A stretch of 6,901 nucleotides of DNA. Source: Chloroflexota bacterium. GTDB lineage: Bacteria; Chloroflexota; UBA6077. Below are positions 5,018 through 6,901 of the stretch, piece after piece (position 1 is the stretch's first letter; every line of letters begins with the position of its first letter). The notes beneath the pieces are model-generated. The model saw only the letters and a program-made list of their open reading frames with translations. It did no database searches and was not told where the DNA came from. A program made the translations under genes and the position numbers. The DNA lies in assembly GCA_021788565.1 (NCBI GenBank), contig JAJYKO010000291.1, forward strand, positions 1 through 6,901, in the 5' to 3' direction.

Positions 5018-6055
5018 CCAGTCGATGTCCTCGTCGAAGGCGGACGGCACGCTCGGGCGATTTCGGCCCTTCCGCTCGTCCTCAAGGGCGTCCCCCAGGA
5101 CCTTCATCAGCCGCTCACTCAGGTCCGCACCACTCTCAACCCTGGTGGTAACATGGTACGGATAGCCGTGAACGGCGACGTCCAGATCGAAGAGCCTCTC
5201 CAGGAACGCCACCGGCAGATCGAGGCCGGAGCCGTAGGGATTGCGGCACGCGAACGCCCAGTTCTTCTCTACGAGAACTTGCAGATACTCACTCCCAGTC
5301 CTTCGACGTGCCAGCTCGGCATACAGCCGAGGACGAAGATAGCGCAGCTCAGGATAGGCCTCAGCATTGATGGAGAGCAATTCCTGGCCGAACGAGGCCC
5401 CCGCCTCGAGCCGAGCCAGGAATCGCTCTGCCCTCGCCTCACGAGAGCGCTGCAGGGCAACAAGCTTCCGCTCGGCTTCGGAAAGAGTGCCATCCGGTTC
5501 CCATACCCTGAGGACAATGGATCGAATGGTCTTGTTGGCCACCAGCCGATGGTCGTGCTCCACAGCATCGACCAGAGCCAGCCAGTCCGGACCGTCCAGA
5601 TCGGCCGCGCGCACCTCGGCCACGCTCCGCCGAAGCTGATCAGCCAGCGCGACTGCCCGTGGATTCTCGGAGTCAAGCAAGTACGCCAGCGCCAGGCCAC
5701 TCATTCGTTCCGTCTCCGGCCGGTGCGGGTCCGGCAGGAGCAGCTCCACATCCAGCTGTCGGAGCTGCTCCCGCAGCGACTCGGTCCAGAGCATGTCGTG
5801 GGAGTCGAGCCAGCGTACCCGGGTACCCCGTGCCTGGAGCACAGTGAGCGACGAGCGGAGGGAACCGCTGTCTGCCCCCGGCACTCCGCAGACCGTGATA
5901 CGCGTATAGGCACGACGGGCATCGTGGAGCAGGCGACTGACCTCTGGAAGAGAGGCCACGACCCGGTAGTTGACCGTCCCCTCCACTGTACCCAACAAGA
6001 GGCCCGACGCCACCAGAGCGTCCCTGCTGGCATCGGTGATGACAAGGTCAGCCAA
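5015..6055 (-). CDS. Uncharacterised protein, possibly a divergent DHH-family phosphoesterase
   Basis: This is a 346-residue soluble protein with no signal peptide or membrane segment. I do not recognise it firmly. The N-terminal third has an alternating hydrophobic-strand and helix pattern like DHH phosphoesterases (nanoRNase and RecJ relatives). 'LVITDASRDALVASGLLLG' (4-22) sits where 'DxDxDGxxAA' is expected, 'RITVCGVPGADSG' (52-64) fills the second strand, and 'GTRVRWLDSHDMLW' (77-90) fills the DHH position, with Asp84-Ser85-His86. The middle (about 120-260) is helical. The C-terminal part has 'NPYGSGLDLPVAFL' and 'DVAVHGYPYHVTTRV', compatible with a small substrate-binding DHHA1-like domain. 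The start is TTG at 6055, because an in-frame stop lies shortly upstream. No good ribosome site is seen and the aldolase gene ends 7 nt before, so translational coupling is likely. If the DHH kinship is right, the acidic metal ligands are altered and activity is uncertain. Confidence 0.6.
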   Translation of the reverse strand: MADLVITDASRDALVASGLLLGTVEGTVNYRVVASLPEVSRLLHDARRAYTRITVCGVPGADSGSLRSSLTVLQARGTRVRWLDSHDMLWTESLREQLRQLDVELLLPDPHRPETERMSGLALAYLLDSENPRAVALADQLRRSVAEVRAADLDGPDWLALVDAVEHDHRLVANKTIRSIVLRVWEPDGTLSEAERKLVALQRSREARAERFLARLEAGASFGQELLSINAEAYPELRYLRPRLYAELARRRTGSEYLQVLVEKNWAFACRNPYGSGLDLPVAFLERLFDLDVAVHGYPYHVTTRVESGADLSERLMKVLGDALEDERKGRNRPSVPSAFDEDIDW

Positions 6056-6062
6056 CGCCCGC

Positions 6063-6722
6063 CTACACTCTCATGGACTGCGGAATGGGTCTGAAGGCCA
6101 CCTGCACCGATTCCTCCACCGAGATCCCGAGAGTCGCCGCGTAGTGAGCGATCCTAGCGGTGTCCTCGATCAGGTCAGCAGCGTTGTAAGCAGCAACGAG
6201 CGTTGGGCCGGTGGCCACTATGCCGTGGGCACGCATCAGAATGCAGCGGCAACCGGGGTTGCGCGCGAAGCCCTGCTCCACCAGGTCTCGTAGCTCGTCT
6301 GATCCGGACAATGCGACGTCCACGCAGGGCACTCTCTTCAGGTTGGCCGTGGCGCTGACGGTGACCAGGGGCAGGTCCGCGAACTTGAGGGAAAAGGTCG
6401 TGGCATAGGGCGGGTGCACATGGGCGATGGCATTGACTTCGGGGCGCAAGCGGTAGATCGCGCAATGGAAGCCGGTCTCTTTGGAAGGCCTGTGGCCGTT
6501 GCCGGTGTCGATGTGTTTGGCGTGCAGATCTGTCTTGACGATGTTATCGACAGTGGTCATACCCAGCGACACACCCGTGGGGGTAATGAGCACTTCGTCC
6601 CGACCCGGCACACGGACGCTGACATTGCCGCCGGCTCCGGCCACAAGGCCGCGCTGATATGCCTGGATGGCTATACTGGCCAGCTCTTCTCGCAGGGCCA
6701 ACTCTTCGTTGTTGTACTCCAT
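6063..6722 (-). CDS. Class II aldolase/adducin-family protein
   Basis: This 219-residue cytosolic protein has the fold of L-fuculose-1-phosphate aldolase and L-ribulose-5-phosphate 4-epimerase. 'GLVAGAGGNVSVRVP' (25-39) and 'VLITPTG' (44-50) form the phosphate-binding region. 'PSKETGFHCAIYR' (79-91) contains the expected catalytic Glu82. 'AHVHPPYAT' (100-108) gives zinc ligands His101 and His103, and 'RAHGIVATG' (164-172) gives the third, His166. All active-site residues expected of a zinc-dependent aldolase or epimerase are present and the length is typical, so the enzyme is probably active. The substrate (a sugar phosphate, or another hydroxy-carbonyl compound) cannot be read from the sequence. 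It is the first gene of a minus-strand cluster with the DHH-like gene 7 nt downstream. The ATG at 6722 is chosen over one 12 codons upstream because of its strong ribosome site. Confidence 0.93.
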   Translation of the reverse strand: MEYNNEELALREELASIAIQAYQRGLVAGAGGNVSVRVPGRDEVLITPTGVSLGMTTVDNIVKTDLHAKHIDTGNGHRPSKETGFHCAIYRLRPEVNAIAHVHPPYATTFSLKFADLPLVTVSATANLKRVPCVDVALSGSDELRDLVEQGFARNPGCRCILMRAHGIVATGPTLVAAYNAADLIEDTARIAHYAATLGISVEESVQVAFRPIPQSMRV

Positions 6723-6726
6723 GTCT

Positions 6727-6733
6727 CCTCCTT
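6727..6733 (-). promoter_or_regulatory. Ribosome binding site that fixes the aldolase start
   Basis: On the minus strand AAGGAGG (followed by AG) ends 4 nt before the ATG at 6722. It would lie inside the coding region if the more upstream ATG at 6758 were used, so 6722 is preferred. Confidence 0.8.
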
Positions 6734-6737
6734 GGAG

Positions 6738-6753
6738 CCCTCGTCGGCGAGGG
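6738..6753 (-). promoter_or_regulatory. Leader hairpin immediately upstream of the aldolase ribosome site
   Basis: CCCTCG (6738-6743) and CGAGGG (6748-6753) pair perfectly around a 4-nt loop. The hairpin ends 4 nt from the Shine-Dalgarno sequence, close enough to influence ribosome access. No switch-like alternative pairing was identified. Confidence 0.45.
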
Positions 6754-6781
6754 AACAAGATTCGGGTTAGATCCTACCCTC

Positions 6782-6787
6782 ATTATA
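6782..6787 (-). promoter_or_regulatory. Probable -10 element of the aldolase cluster promoter
   Basis: A perfect TATAAT on the minus strand lies about 60 nt before the aldolase ATG, in an otherwise GC-rich leader. No TTGACA-like -35 is found 16-18 nt upstream and there is no TG extension, so the promoter would be activator-dependent or read by a factor tolerant of a poor -35. The start of transcription would fall near 6775. Confidence 0.5.
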
Positions 6788-6901
6788 CGGCCTGACGGCT
6801 CTCGGCGTGCGATTTGGAGTGCGCGTGCGTCAGCACCGCTTTACCCGGACGGCACGGCAAGGCGCGTCAGCGCCGCCCCGCGCCCCCGAAGGGTCGCCGC
6901 C
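6788..6901. other. GC-rich right-hand flank with a short direct repeat
   Basis: No coding frame is supported here. GCGTCAGCaCCGC (6827-6839) and GCGTCAGCgCCGC (6864-6876) are near-identical 13-nt direct copies 37 nt apart. A small hairpin, GGCGC (6861-6865) with GCGCC (6870-6874), overlaps the second copy. The base composition rises sharply toward the edge. Confidence 0.4.

Noticed and set aside
5153..6094. Plus-strand open frame (313 codons) opposite the DHH-like gene
   Set aside because: Composition is unlike a folded protein and there is no ribosome site. The minus-strand frame fits operon spacing, shows a plausible strand-helix pattern and ends cleanly in the repeat.
6788..6901. Possible structured RNA or tRNA in the GC-rich right edge
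   Set aside because: Only small local stems are found. There is no TTCGA-type T-loop with an acceptor stem and no recognisable RNA family signature.

Overview
This window is GC-rich bacterial DNA with short intergenic gaps. It carries two lipoproteins whose lipobox cysteine is followed by a very long Ala/Thr/Pro/Ser linker. It also has a TrmO-like protein fused to FmdE and to a C-terminal 'CQLGCF' tail. I associate these traits with Chloroflexota (Dehalococcoidia or Thermomicrobia-like lineages). That placement is an inference from gene style, not from a marker gene.

Layout, left to right. Positions 1-1631 (+) hold the 3' part of an osmoprotectant-type ABC permease followed by its substrate-binding lipoprotein, evidently one operon whose upstream genes lie outside the window. 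Positions 1632-2434 are a decayed stretch. A 13-bp perfect hairpin is followed by a truncated DUF488 reading frame (1821-2069). That runs directly into the remains of a second, unrelated gene in another frame (2033-2272), whose 'HPRFFGYV' stretch looks like the N-terminal region of a pyridoxal-phosphate amino-acid decarboxylase. Positions 2435-3091 (+) encode a membrane-anchored monohaem cytochrome c, followed by a strong nested stem-loop terminator. Positions 3306-3800 (+) encode an AhpD/carboxymuconolactone-decarboxylase-like peroxidase protein.

From 3910 to 6722 everything reads on the minus strand. In transcription order there is a class II aldolase/adducin-family protein, then (7 nt later, TTG start) a protein with a weak resemblance to DHH phosphoesterases, then a three-part TrmO-FmdE-Cys-tail fusion protein. 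Between the last two lies a heptamer array (AGCTAAT and variants) that folds back on itself as a long palindrome and supplies the stop codon of the upstream gene. A perfect TATAAT and a leader hairpin precede the aldolase.

The genes do not form one obvious pathway. The left part is compatible-solute uptake, the middle is redox and peroxide handling, and the right part is a small cluster of unknown purpose. The most unusual items are the TrmO-FmdE fusion, the heptad palindrome, and the chimeric pseudogene junction. I see no CRISPR array, transposase, rRNA or tRNA.
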